A stretch of DNA of 64,000 bases from positions 124,001 through 188,000 of the forward strand of contig NC_045127.1 of assembly GCF_007655135.1 (NCBI RefSeq), read 5' to 3'. The notes under the pieces were generated by a model. It was not told the DNA's origin. It did no database searches and saw only the letters and a program-made list of their open reading frames with translations. A program made the position numbers and the translations under genes. The DNA is from Punica granatum. Lineage: Eukaryota > Streptophyta > Magnoliopsida > Myrtales > Lythraceae. Each line of letters begins with the position of its first letter. Position 1 is the stretch's first letter. Shown here one piece after another: positions 48,037 through 58,720 of the stretch.

Positions 48037-51000
48037 CTGAGATACTCCTTGAATGATGCACATTGCCTAGACGAGTTCCCAGCAATGATAAGATCATCCA
48101 CATAAACAAGCACTGCAAGAAACACCGTACCTCTAGAGAAGGTGAAAAGCGAGTGATCTGCTCCAGATTGCTTGAAGCCAAAGGTGTATAAGGCGTCAGC
48201 CAGTTTAGAAAACCAATTCCGAGATGCTTGGCGAAGCCCATATAGAGATTTATGAAGTCGACAAACTTGTCCTGGTTGAGTAGAACAAAGACCAGGCGGA
48301 GGAGACATGTACACTTCTTCGTCCAGATCACCATGAAGAAATGCATTGTGCACATCCATTTGATGAATTTCCCATTGCTTAGCTACTGCAACGGCAAGAA
48401 AGCAGCGGACAGTCACGAGCTTAGCGACTGGAGCAAAAGTTTCATGAAAATCAATTCCTTCAACCTGCGTGAACCCTTTTGCCACGAGACGGGCCTTGTA
48501 TCGCTCAACAGATCCGTCAGCTCGCCGCTTGATTTTGTAAACCCACTTGCAACTAATGGGATTTTTGCCTGGAGGTAATGAAGTGAGAGTCCAAGTCTCA
48601 TTTAACTCGAGGGCTCGAAGTTCCTCATTCATTGCCGCTTGCCAGCGAGGATCTCGAACTGCATCTCGATATGTCTGGGGCTCTGTATCGGAGTCTATAG
48701 CCGCCAGGAAGGAAACATACTTATCAGAAGCATTGGAATAAGATAAATATGGTTGTATTGGATAGGACATACCTGAGGAGGATGACGAAACTAGTGAGGC
48801 CAAAGATGGAGGGGGGTAGTGTGTGGCAGTGTGGCAAATAAAATCCTTAAGGTGGACTGGTGGTCGCCGAATACGATCTGAACGCCGTATGTGAGAATCA
48901 ACTGGGCTGGAAATATTACTCTTCTCTTCAGAATTATTTTGTGATGGGCTGCTGGAATCCTCCGAAATCGGGCCGGCCCCAAACTGAAGAGAATCTGCTG
49001 ATTGAGGCCCAGGCGAAGAAGGAATCGGGTCGCGTGCTGAGTGCCGGGTCGGATTCTGGAAGCCCGCAACGGAAGGCAAGTGACCGGGCCCTCGATTCTG
49101 GGCCATGTTTGGGCCGCATCCCAGCCCAGTGGACTCCTGATTCAATATATCTGGGCTGGGTGACTCCCCCTGTCCAATAACTGGCGGAAAATTTAATAAA
49201 ACCGGATCAAAAAATGGTGTATCTCGAATTGTCATATCTCGACCATCATGGTGCTGATCCGCAAATGGGAAGGTATCCTCGTAAAATTTGACGTCCCTTG
49301 ATGTAAAAATTCTTTTAGACTCTAGGTCATAGACTTGCCACCCCTTCTTCCCATAAGGGTATCCAACGAAAATGCACTTCCTTGCCCGTGCTTTGAATTT
49401 ATCCTTCGACAACGGTCTGATTTGTGCATAACATAGGGACCCAAATACTCGTAAACGCGAGTAATCCGGAAGCTTTCCAAAAATCACCTCATAGGGACTC
49501 TTGCCTTCGAGAAGTTTTGTCGGGGTAATATTAATGAGATAAGCCGCTGTTAGAACACATTCTCCCCAGAAGCGAACTGGAACCGATGCTTGGATCAAGA
49601 GGGCCCGTGCCACATTGAGTATGTGACGATGCTTCCTTTCTGCACGCCCGTTTTGTTGGGGTGTATCAATGCAGGAAGTCTAATGTATGATACCATGTTG
49701 CGAGAAAAAATCCTGCAATTCTCGAGAAAGAAACTCCGCTCCATTGTCACTGCGAATTATCTTCACGGCCCGATTAAATTGATTTTTAATGAGATTGCAG
49801 AAATTAACTAAATAGCGCTTAGCTTCCGATTTTTCTCGCAATAGGTAAACCCACAAACCTCGACTGAAGTCATCGACGATTGTTAGAAAATAGTAGGCCC
49901 CTGAATAGGAACGTGCTCTATATGGTCCCCATATATCAATATGCACCAACTGGAACAAAAAACTTGCTTTATTCATACTATTTGGAAAATGAGATCGAGT
50001 CTGCTTAGCCTTGTGACAGACCTCGCATTCCTTATTCACGAATTCATTTGCCGGTAGGCCTCGAAATAAAACATGAGGAGACGGATGTCCGAGTCTCTTA
50101 TGCCACACATCATTTGTCTTGACAGTTGCAACAAGACTAACGTCGACCTTGGATGCCACACACTTCATGTAATAGACCCCCCTTTGGCGCTCACCGATTC
50201 CAATCATCCTCCTCGCACGGTCCTGTACGAGGCATAATTCAGAAGTAAATGTTACTTGGCATCCCATCTCATCAGATAATTGTGACACGGAGATTAAATT
50301 GCAAGTAAAATCAGGAATCCATAATACTCCAGATAAATTGAGAACTCCACCAAGATGCACTTTTCCAACCCGTTCAGCTTGAGACGTTTTTCCATTCGGA
50401 ATGAAAACAGGTGACTTTCCGATAATTGGTGATGCATCGAATAAGTAACTTGAGCAACCCGTCATATGCCTAGAGGCACCAGTGTCTATAATCCAGTCAT
50501 TGTTACAAGCAATAAATTTATTAAATAAGTTACCAGTATGCATTTCCGCTTCATCAGCACCTCCATTCATTGCTAGGAGACGGTGAATCTGCTGGATTTG
50601 GGCCTCCGAAAAAGGAAACCCATTCTGGACTGTTGGGCTGCTCGAGTTTGCTGGGCTACTGAAGTTGGGCGTTGTTTGGGCAGCATGGGCCTGATTCACA
50701 CGGCCCGGCCCAACTGATTTCTCGGGCTTCCTCCCTGTTCTGTCCCGATATGCCCGATTCTCCCAACTTCTATTCTCCCAGTTTCTTCCTTGTCTTTCCC
50801 AGGTATTAGGGTTCTCCGCCGCAGGTTGTCTTCGAGCTGGAGCCGATCGATTGTCTCCAGAAGCCGGTCTCCCATGGAGTTTCCAGCAGGTATTTCGTGT
50901 GTGACCCAGTCTATTGCAATAATCGCACTGTGGGCGATCGCCGCTGTTCTGATTTTCTTTGCTTCCTTTCACCATATATGCAGCAACTTCGGGCCCTGTC

Positions 51001-51797
51001 TCCTGAGCACGAACTACCATTCTTTGCCGTTCATCATGAATAACCATTTGAAAGATTCGATTAAGCGAAGGAAACGGCTCAAGGTTGAGTATATTCGACC
51101 TAACCGTTGAAAATTCAGAGTTCAAACCCATTAAGAATTGATGAGCTTTCTCCTTCTCCCTTTGTGTAGCTCGGGTTGCTCCCATCCCGCATACACACGC
51201 ACAGGTACAGGCGGTGTCTTCAAGGAGATGATCAAGCTCGTCCCACAATCCTTTGAGCAACGAGAAATACTCCGAGGCAAGTCTCCCTTCCTGCCTTAAG
51301 AGACATATTTCACACTTCAATTGATAAATACGAGTTTCGTTACCTTGGGAAAACTGTTGTTCCAGGTCATCCCAGAGAACTCTTGCGTTCTCGATGCAGG
51401 CAATGCTAGGTTGAAGGTCTTTCTCCAATGTGTTGGCGATCCATGTGACGACTGTCAAATTTGCCATCACCCATAGAGCCCTGTTCGGGTCTCCTTCTCC
51501 TGGTTCAGGTAAGGTTCCATCAATGAATCCAATTTTGTTTTTCGCACGAAGAGCTATCCGCATCAATCGGGACCATGTGAGATAATTGTCCCCATTCAGC
51601 TTGCAGTTGATCAGCTGAATCCCGGTGCTATCAGATGAGGTGACAGTGTAGGGAGAAAGAAGTGCTGTCAACTGTGCCTGATTCCCTCCGTTGGTCGGAG
51701 TGGCTGCAATAGTCTGATCAGCAGACATATTGTATGATGCTGAAGAAGAAGCAACGAACGTGATGAGCTCGCCCTTAGGCCCGGAGCTCTGATACCA

Positions 51798-51992
51798 TAA
51801 TAACTTATAAGAGATAACTGCATGGACAATTGTCTGTCGATGTTATTACTAATGAGAACGTGTACATATAGGACCAAGTACAAGGAGAAATAGGAAACTA
51901 TAAGTAACAGAGGAAATATAAGTAACTAGCCTAAAATACTAATATGTACATAATGACACAAGATGCTCAGAATATTCTAGAGAATCGTAATA
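51798..51992 (-). repeat. 5' LTR of outer copia
   Basis: 195 bp; one difference from 38944-39138 (C against A at the AACTG(A/C)ATGG site). Followed on the coding strand by the iMet primer site. Confidence 0.92.
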
Positions 51993-52159
51993 CCATTAAC
52001 AACGCCAAGGCTTTGCTCCTCGAAGGCAGTCAAGGTCTTGGCCTTCAAGTCCCCTCCTCCCAAAGAGAAGGACGGCTTCTCCCCTTTCCGGAATATGCCC
52101 AACTTGGAGGAAGGATGCCACCTTCCACCTTCCTTCTTTCTTCCTTCTGCCTGCATTTC

Positions 52160-52345
52160 CTCCTCCTCTCTCTCGGCTAAAAAATAGAGTCGCGTCAGCA
52201 TTCCATCTAATTTTTGACGGAATGTTGACAATGTGATGCGCAGCAAAAAATATTTGAAAATTTATGACATCTCGCGAAAATATTTGGATTTATGACGTAG
52301 GGTGAAATTTAAAAAAAAATTGTGATATGTAGTGTTATTTACCCT
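52160..52345. repeat. right terminal inverted repeat of the split MULE
   Basis: The reverse complement aligns with 38438-38625. The start codon of the captured-type frame (52199-52201) lies inside this arm. Confidence 0.75.
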
Positions 52346-52354
52346 ATAATATAT

Positions 52355-54600
52355 TCATAATGTTTCTTTGAATATATTCATAGTGTTTCGTTGACAGGAC
52401 AATTCTTATATCATGTAACCACATTATATCAAGGAATTTTTTTTCCTCTCATATCGATTTTCCTAACGTGATATATTTGTAATATATCGTTGATAGGAAA
52501 TTTCATTTCTCACATCACTGAATCATCAAAATAGAAAATTGTTGTTATAATAATTCTCATATATCATATTTTCTTTATTGATACAAAATTATACTTACTT
52601 TTTTCGGTAGGAAAGCGGGGCTAATGCCCTAAAAGACTAAAAAGAACAAAGACGGGTGTGGTGACCCCTACAATATCTCCTAACAGTAGTATCATATTTT
52701 TAAGTCATTACTTTTACTAAAACTAAATGAAAACGCGAGCATTGCGCAACAAATATTTCTAATTTTCTTAATTGAAATAATTATATTATAGTAATATTAC
52801 ATTAATAGTAATCATGTTACATTGCTATAATTTAGTTTGTGTTGTGGAGTATTGTGCTTTAGTGGTTTCATTCCACCAAAGTGACAACAAAAAAATTTAA
52901 TAAAGGTTGGTTGCTCCTCCGCGACCACATAATCTAAAACAAAATCTTAGAAAAGCAAAAAAATTGGAAAGTACATATTTGACTTGAGAAAAGGAAAGAA
53001 TATCTAAAAAATTATCTTAGGAAAATAAGACTCATTAAAATTTTTTATAATTTTCGGTTGAATATATATAGATATAATTATATAATTATAAATAGAGAAC
53101 CACAAAAAATAATATCTATCTGTCACATATTTATTGGATAATGTATATTCAGAATTTGAATATCGTGATCTTCATAAGTATCAAATTTCAATTTCTTAGC
53201 ATATGGATGTCTATTGCAAAGTAAAATTTCCCAAGACTATACAATATCCAATAAAATAAAATAATAATCAAATCAAATATCAAACATTATTTTTCAATAT
53301 ATTCATATAATATCACTTGATAATGAGAAAATTATTTGTGAAATAGCGAAATACAAAAAATATTATTATTTTTGTTTCTTAGTATCAAAGTAAATAAAAA
53401 TGCAACAATTCTACAAAAAATAATTATTTTGGAAAAAATATTACAAATATAATTAATGTCTAATCTTTCATACTACATCTTCTCAATGTGATATAGTTAT
53501 CGATATTATAACAAGAACCCTAATGAAGATTTAAGTACTCAAACCGAAACTCCTAATGAAATATGAAAAGAGAAATTGGATCCTTTCTTGTATAAATTGT
53601 TCTTATATAGGTAGGACGTCATCTCATTGTAGTGTAGTATATTTGGAGTCGATCACATCCTCTTCCACTTGAATTTGGAGTAGGACTTTGGTAGTTTGAA
53701 ACATAATGGAGAAAATATGCTTGTGACAATCCATCAAAAAGAAAGAAAAAAAGAGAAACGACTTTTATTCGAGAATCTAAAATTTGTTTCTTGTCAAAGA
53801 ACTCAAGCAACATGAAGTACATATTTTTAGTCAATAAAGAGATATAGAAGTCTAAATTTAATAAAAGAAAATATAATATTTAAAAATTCTATAATAATAT
53901 ATACATACATACATAATTAGAATAGAAATATCTGCATACACTATTATATTTTTTTTTGTAATTTTTTACTATTTTATACGATTTAAAATATATATTAAAT
54001 ATAAAATTTTCTATAACTAAGTCCAAATGAGAAATTTGATTTACTGAATATTTTAAATACATAATTACGAATATATTATATATAGCTGCCAATGTATATG
54101 TTCAGTTATATATAGTAACTATTAAAACGGCTACACATATATATATACATCTGTTATATATATCAAATATTTAATTGTATATCAGATATTCCACTATATA
54201 TAATATTTATATAATTAAGATGATGATGCGACTTTGTGAGAGGGCCTATGGGAGATAACTTGACTTTTCCGCATTTCATTTTGATAAATGATAGCGTATA
54301 AATACTAATATCAACTAGACACTATCCCTCTCAAGTGATCATAAACAGTGTTGTAAAGACTTATGGCACGTTTAGTAGGGAGGAAAGGAATTGATTGGGA
54401 ATAGAATCAATAGAAAAATGAATTGATGAAGAATGGATCCACCAAAGAATAAAGAGATTTCCATAGTTTGGTAGGGCGGAATGGACTCTCGGAAAAACTA
54501 GGAATGAAAAAAAAAACTAAAAACTTGAAAAAGACCAAAATGCCATCAATATTAATATTCTTGGTAGCAGAGCTTTGAATGCTACTGATACACTATTTCA
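52355..54600. other. AT-rich DNA without a gene
   Basis: No supported coding region on either strand. A segment near 54361-54500 (GGCACGTTTAGTAGGGAGGA...) looks like one terminus of a plant MITE, but I find no partner. Confidence 0.45.
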
Positions 54601-54601
54601 A

Positions 54602-54640
54602 CTAGTTTTTCCGCTCGTGCATTGCACGAGTTATTTTTAT
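54602..54640 (-). mobile_element. Helitron 3' terminus
   Basis: On the minus strand: CTCGTGCA-A-TGCACGAG, a perfect 8-bp stem (54614-54630), then CGGAAAAA and CTAG, followed by T at 54601. This is the textbook plant Helitron 3' end. The element extends to higher coordinates. Its 5' TC end could not be fixed, so only the terminus is listed. Confidence 0.75.
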
Positions 54641-54850
54641 TTATATTTATTCATGATTTTATTTTATCTTGAATTTTATTTTATTTTCTCCATTATGTAA
54701 ATATTATATACTCATGCTTATATAAATTAAAAAAAGAATTTTGTATGGGTTATTTTTATTTTTACTTTTATCATGAATTTTATTTTATTTTCTCCATGGA
54801 GTAAATATTATATACAAACACTTGTATGATCAAAGAAAGAGAATTCTGTC
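54631..54850. repeat. tandem duplication of about 115 bp
   Basis: TTATTTTTATTT...CATGAATTTTATTTTATTTTCTCCAT...GTAAATATTATATAC occurs at about 54631-54740 and again at about 54749-54850, just inside the Helitron terminus. Confidence 0.7.
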
Positions 54851-55859
54851 AATTGATAGGACAAAACAAAATAATGACAAAAAATTTTAAAATTCATGAA
54901 ATTATTGAAATCGTCAAATTAAAGTAAAATACAAACCATTAGAATTATGAAATCATAAAATTAATTCAGTTTTATGAAACTATATAGTCAACAAAAGATA
55001 TCAATGGTAATAATTTTCTTTGTTGCGCCATAAAATATTACGAAAAAGAAGAAAGATAATAAGAAGTCATAAAAAAGGGAACAAACTAATAAGATTTCGA
55101 AATTCGATTACGCAATATTGTATAAAAGCAAGCATCAAAAATACTTGTGGCGTATATATTAGGGTTGTTCGATACAAAAATTAAATAAACGGGATTGTGT
55201 CAGAGTAACCATATATTCTCATGAGTTTTATAAGGTTGATTCTAGAAAATAGGATGTTATAAAATTTATCTTGTCATTAGATATATGAATTGTGCAGAAT
55301 ATTATGTCATGCAAACATTGCTTGTGGATTGAAAGAAATAACATATATATTTTAATATGATATTATAGAATAAAGAATCCAAGAATAAAGAATCCAAGAG
55401 AAATATATAAATGTCGTTGGAAACATAATTATTGGTTGGTACATATTCTTGCAAATTCCCTATATGGTATCTCACATCATCCAACTTTTGCTACTTAATT
55501 CATATTTATTACAATATTTACTGCATGAGATTAGTGTGCTAACTATACATATTTAAGAGGTGAGATTTGCATAGCTAGAAGCCAAATGAGTAATTATAAA
55601 AAAGATAAAAGATAAAATAAATTATGATTTCTCTTATATTAGAAAATACAGTATTTTATTCTTATACAAATATTGGCGAAGGTTCTAGGATGAACTAAAA
55701 GAGCAAATTCATTAATATGAATTAAAAAACACATAAATAAATTAAATCTTTATCTTGAAGATTCAACCAGAGCTTATTAGCTTAAAAAATTAATTATATG
55801 GGAGAATGAATATACTAAAAACTAATGTATTTAGCGCATGGAACAAAATTACTTGATAC
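54851..55859. other. AT-rich DNA, presumably Helitron interior
   Basis: No coding region supported. A 13-bp tandem repeat (AGAATAAAGAATCCA-type) occurs near 55364-55397. Confidence 0.4.
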
Positions 55860-56137
55860 CTGATAGAAACAAAGCATGGACTCTAAAATGGGAAGACTTC
55901 ATTCTTCTTATTTCATAGTTGACTCCATAAGATGCACCAACCTTACACCAAAGCAAAAGCAAAATAAATAAATAAGAAATATGAGAATTATAAAATAAAT
56001 TACATACCATTGTAGCAGGAAACAGAAAATGGGGGAATATCAAATCATGATGTCCGGCTTTGGCAATTGAGCTTTCTAAACCTGCTTGCATATATGGTGT
56101 CTGACCAAGGATGCAATTGATTGTAGCAATTACTTCC
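55860..56137 (-). pseudogene. two-exon gene fragment of unknown identity
   Basis: Exon a, 56008-56137, reads EVIATINCILGQTPYMQAGL, then ESSIAKAGHHDLIFPHFLFP and ATM. It ends at a consensus donor (ATG|GTATGTAA). After a 66-bp intron, exon b, 55860-55941, reads VGASYGVNYEIRRMKSSHFR, then VHALFLS, ending at another GT donor. An AAG acceptor precedes exon a. Balanced composition and matching splice signals make this look like real exons of a plant gene rather than chance, but I do not recognise the protein and see no further exons. It lies on the same strand as the Helitron ending at 54602, so capture by that element is plausible. Confidence 0.45.
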
Positions 56138-56452
56138 CTTAAAAGTATCACCAATTTTAGTCATAATAAAATCCAATTAATATCAAATTTTTAATTTGTA
56201 AAAACAGTCACTATAATTCACCCTAAAAAAAATTGTTACTGTAATTATTCCTAAATGACTGTACGTAAATGCTCCTAATATTAAATGTTATAGTATTTAC
56301 TAAAACGGTTATAATGTTGTCATTAAACATTATATATATTTTTCATATTCTTTAATTCACATTTTTTTGGCAAAGAAATTGTAATTCAACATAAATTCTT
56401 CTATTTAATCTATAATTATATCTTATCGGTACATTTGATGTTGAGCCTGAAA
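56138..56452. other. AT-rich spacer with one copy of a dispersed 80-bp block
   Basis: 56370-56436 (GGCAAAGAAATTGTAATTCA...TTTAATCTATAATTA) is matched by 57309-57386 on the other side of the LINE/MITE pair. Confidence 0.45.
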
Positions 56453-57119
56453 TTTTTTTTTTATAAATGGTAGAGACTTTCATTAATCAAAATGTATGTA
56501 CATCAAGAGGCCATTTACCCAACAAAACTACCAAAAACACCAATTAGCTATAAGCTATATCAGAATGGTTAAACATGTGACTAACTATGATAGCATTTAC
56601 AATTTTATGAGAGAGTCGGAGGTAAACACAGAACTTCGCTTTCACATCTGCAAAAATCTTCCAAACTACAACCGCTAGAGATAAGCTTTGCCTTTGATAA
56701 ATCTTTACGTTCCTTTCACGCCATATACAGTATATGGAGTGAGTCCATAGAAGCTTCAAACAAATTACATCGAGCTTCTTGCCCCGAAGAGAAGAAATCC
56801 AACAGAATTTCGTATTCCAACTCACCATAGTACGGTGCAAGCCAACTCGAGCCAACAGACTTCTCCAAATTTCTTGGGTGACTGGACATTCAAAGAAGAG
56901 GCGTTCGCGAGTTTCCCACTGTGTATTGCAAAATTCGCATTCAACTGACGCAAGCTGAATCCCCCATGTTAATAGTCGGTCCTTTGTAGCTAATCTATTA
57001 TGTACACAGAGCCAACTAATGAAAGAAGAACGCGGAAGCTGTCCATCAAACCAAATCGCATTACTCCATTCCAATGTCTGAAATTCAGGTAAAAAAGAAG
57101 TCCATAAACTAATATATAC
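56453..57119 (-). mobile_element. 5'-truncated LINE, reverse-transcriptase zinc-binding region
   Basis: On the minus strand the element ends in poly(A) (T run 56453-56462 on the plus strand) after a typical LINE tail. The frame entering near 57119 and stopping at 56544 encodes the zf-RVT domain: DGQLPRSSFISWLCVHNRLA, TKDRLLTWGI, CEFCNTQWETRERLFFECPV, then IWRSLL and the Trp-rich linker LLWTHSIYCIWRERN. Everything 5' of this in ORF2 is missing. I could not find a target duplication, probably because a MITE abuts the 5' end. Confidence 0.8.
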
Positions 57120-57288
57120 GGGCCCGTTTGGTTTCATGATCAAATTTTAGAATCATGATTTTGATTTTAATTCTACCCACTATACAACAAAAACACACGT
57201 TTCCCAAGTCAAATTTATAATACAATCTCATTTGTCCTTTTCCATAATCAAAATCAAAGTTACTTTAACTCTGAAACCAAACGCACTC
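57120..57288. mobile_element. Tourist-like (PIF/Harbinger) MITE, copy 1
   Basis: Termini GGGCCCGTTTGGTTTCA and, reverse complemented, GAGTGCGTTTGGTTTCA. A 3-bp TAC flanks both sides (57117-57119 and 57289-57291). The interior shares ACACAACAAAAA-type, TTTGTCCTTTTCCA and AAAATCAAA-TTACTTTAA with copy 2 at 58525. Confidence 0.7.
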
Positions 57289-57974
57289 TACATATATATA
57301 ATAAGTTTTTGGCAAAGATAATGTAATTTAAGATAAATTATCATTTTTAATCTATAATTAGAACTTATAAATGTGTCAATTTTTCTCTAGATCAAATCAA
57401 TACATCAATTAGCTATACTTTTAGTATAGCCGAGGGTGAGATTTGGGCCAGAAAGAACTCCGTTAACTAAAATATATTTTGAAAGTCCAAAAATTATGTA
57501 TTGTAGATTTTTTCAGATAGAAAAATCATTTTATTTTTCTTAAAAGAAATTCATTATAATGATAAAGAAAATTAATTCAAATTTCTCTCTCTAATTTTCT
57601 TATCTTGAAACTAAATTTGATATAAATTAGACGTTTTTCAGATAGATATTAATTTTCTTTGTTCTTAAAAAAATCATTATGATGATAAAGAAAATTAATT
57701 CAAGCTTGTCTTTCTAACTTTCTTTTATCGAAACTAAATTTAACATAAATTAGACGTAAATAATTCTAATTTGATAAAATCATTTTCTTTTGTAAAATCT
57801 CTATATATATAATAATATACATATTAGTCAAATATATATAGTAGTTAAATGGGAATTGATCAACACTTACAAATTAATCAATATAAATTTACCTTTCTAA
57901 CCTCACAATATTATTACATTTACTTATATGACCATATTTAGTCGGTTACAATTATATATATATATACTTATATG
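57289..57974. repeat. AT-rich DNA with a tandem repeat of about 125 bp
   Basis: 57507-57632 and 57633-57757 share TTTTTCAGATAGA, TTCATTATAATGATAAAGAA/TCATTATGATGATAAAGAAA, AATTAATTCAA and ACTAAATTT-A-ATAAATTAGACG in order. No gene is seen. Confidence 0.6.
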
Positions 57975-58490
57975 CCTCCTGACACTGGTTCTTCTCGAGA
58001 TCGTTCCTCCTGATCTTTTCGGTGGCTCGGAGCTGTGCGAACCCCTCGTGGATTGGAGTTGGCGCTCCACGACGAGCACTGTCAAAGGATCTCAAGCTAT
58101 CTTGCCTCTCGCGAGCTCGGGTTCCCAAAGCTCACTAGGTAGGCCTGATTAGGCGAAGAGTCCGGATTTGGCTATTCCGGCGCTAGTCTAGGTAGTTGAG
58201 GTGCCTCTGATCATCGGAGGTGGAGCGCCGGAGCGGCGCCGGCGAAGAAAGGGGCGAAGGAGGGGATGAATCGAATGGCACATGCAAAGAAAATTCAAAG
58301 GATAATTGAGGGCAAAATTGGTTTTTTAGGTGGCATTAGTTTAAGCATTGGACCGGAATCAGGCCCTATCCGAAAAGCTGAAGAAGGATCCAAATTTGCA
58401 ACCTAACCAAGGAATGGGCTTTCAGTACGGAATTGGCCCGAAATAAGAAAGCCCATTCTGGGCTACCAAACAGGCCATTATAAATTGCTT
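57975..58490. other. GC-rich island of unknown origin in AT-rich DNA
   Basis: GC content rises sharply from about 57975 to 58290 (CGGAGCGGCGCCGGCG at 58228-58243). No long frame and no recognised protein. The right side ends GGGCTACCAAACAGGCC, like a transposon terminus, but no matching left end was found. It could be a captured exon or promoter. Confidence 0.4.
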
Positions 58491-58524
58491 ATGATCTTTA
58501 AGGTATAACTACATAGAAATTTAA

Positions 58525-58717
58525 TGGTCCGTTTGTTTTTAGAGTTGAAATCACAAAAATTTTAATTTTAACTTTAACTCAACTCACTACACAACAAAAA
58601 TACACATTTTCCAAATCAAAAATTTTAACTTTAACTTTAACTAAACACACTACACAACATTTGTCCTTTTCCACAATAAAAATCAAAATTACTTTAATTC
58701 TGAAACCAAACGCATCG
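58525..58717. mobile_element. Tourist-like (PIF/Harbinger) MITE, copy 2
   Basis: Termini TGGTCCGTTTG and, reverse complemented, CGATGCGTTTGG. Flanked by TAA at 58522-58524 and 58718-58720, the usual Harbinger target. An internal ATTTTAACTTTAACT block is duplicated relative to copy 1, making it 24 bp longer. Confidence 0.75.
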
Positions 58718-58720
58718 TAA

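Larger units (their letters stand above)
39146..51728 (-). pseudogene. outer copia gag-pol, interrupted and mutated
   Basis: Pieces on the minus strand: 49680-51728 (from ATG 51726-51728), 48042-49679, then 39146-40032 beyond the nested element. Order: gag (GIQLINCKLNGDNYLTWSRL, UBN2/DUF4219 type), zinc knuckle CDYCNRLGHTRNTC, protease WIIDTGASRHMTG, GAG-pre-integrase, integrase with HIDIWGP, IRSDNGAEF and QQNGRAERKH, reverse transcriptase with YVDDLIIAG, RNase H with FCDSDWA and LFCDNQAA. Damage: an in-frame TAG at 49680-49682 in integrase, the 8-kb inner copia inserted in reverse transcriptase just after the YVDD box, and one extra T in the T run near 39999-40006 that shifts frame. It cannot act on its own. 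Confidence 0.92.
38944..51992 (-). mobile_element. outer Ty1/copia LTR retrotransposon (13.0 kb including insert)
   Basis: Bounded by a perfect 5-bp duplication, CCATT, at 38939-38943 and 51993-51997. The 195-bp LTRs are 38944-39138 and 51798-51992, differing at one base that I can see. Coding orientation is minus: the primer site TGGTATCAGAGC (51786-51797) abuts the high-coordinate LTR and the purine tract TTGAGGGGGAG abuts the low-coordinate LTR. Without the inner element (40038-48036 plus one TSD copy) it is about 5.05 kb. The short LTR and gag type fit the Ale/Retrofit lineage (inference). Confidence 0.94.
38647..52201 (-). pseudogene. gene-like frame carried by the MULE, split by the copia insertion
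   Basis: Two pieces, 51998-52201 and 38647-38943 on the minus strand, join in frame when the retroelement and one CCATT copy are discounted, giving 501 bases or 166 codons with one stop at the end. The start ATG (52199-52201) is within the right inverted repeat. It encodes a Glu-rich start (EREEEEMQAEGRKKEGG), then GGGDLKAKTLTAFEEQSLGV, then SRSRSVGFGTRSFSRDFFER, where DFFERIST/DFFERISA is duplicated. The RSRSVG..SRSFS.DFFERIS pattern looks like a conserved uncharacterised plant protein from memory, but I cannot name the parent. A captured host-gene fragment is likely; no function is claimed. Confidence 0.55.
38438..52345. mobile_element. short MULE (Pack-MULE-like) split by nested copia elements
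   Basis: The outer host element is only about 850 bp: 38438-38943 plus 51998-52345. Its arms are inverted repeats of about 180-190 bp. The left starts GGTAAATGACACCACAT; the right, reverse complemented, starts GGGTAAATAACACTACAT. Both continue with AATTTCACC, ACGTCATAAAT, AAATATTTTTC and GGAATGCTGACG. The flanks read ATAATATAT on both sides (38429-38437 and 52346-52354), a perfect 9-bp duplication, though AT-rich. Between the arms is a gene-like open frame rather than a transposase, the structure of a Pack-MULE. It is interrupted by the copia element at 38944-51992. Confidence 0.75.

Noticed and set aside
52440..54600. Many short A/T-rich frames on the minus strand
   Set aside because: No motif, no splice pattern, and composition is that of intergenic DNA.
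57928..58152. 74-codon plus-strand frame in the GC-rich island
   Set aside because: Not recognisable as a protein; the first half is AT-rich flank and the second half has no support.
54361..58490. One large element with ends at 54365 and 58480
   Set aside because: The two terminus-like sequences (GGCACGTTTAGTAGG and GGCCTGTTTGGTAGC) match only weakly and no target duplication was found.
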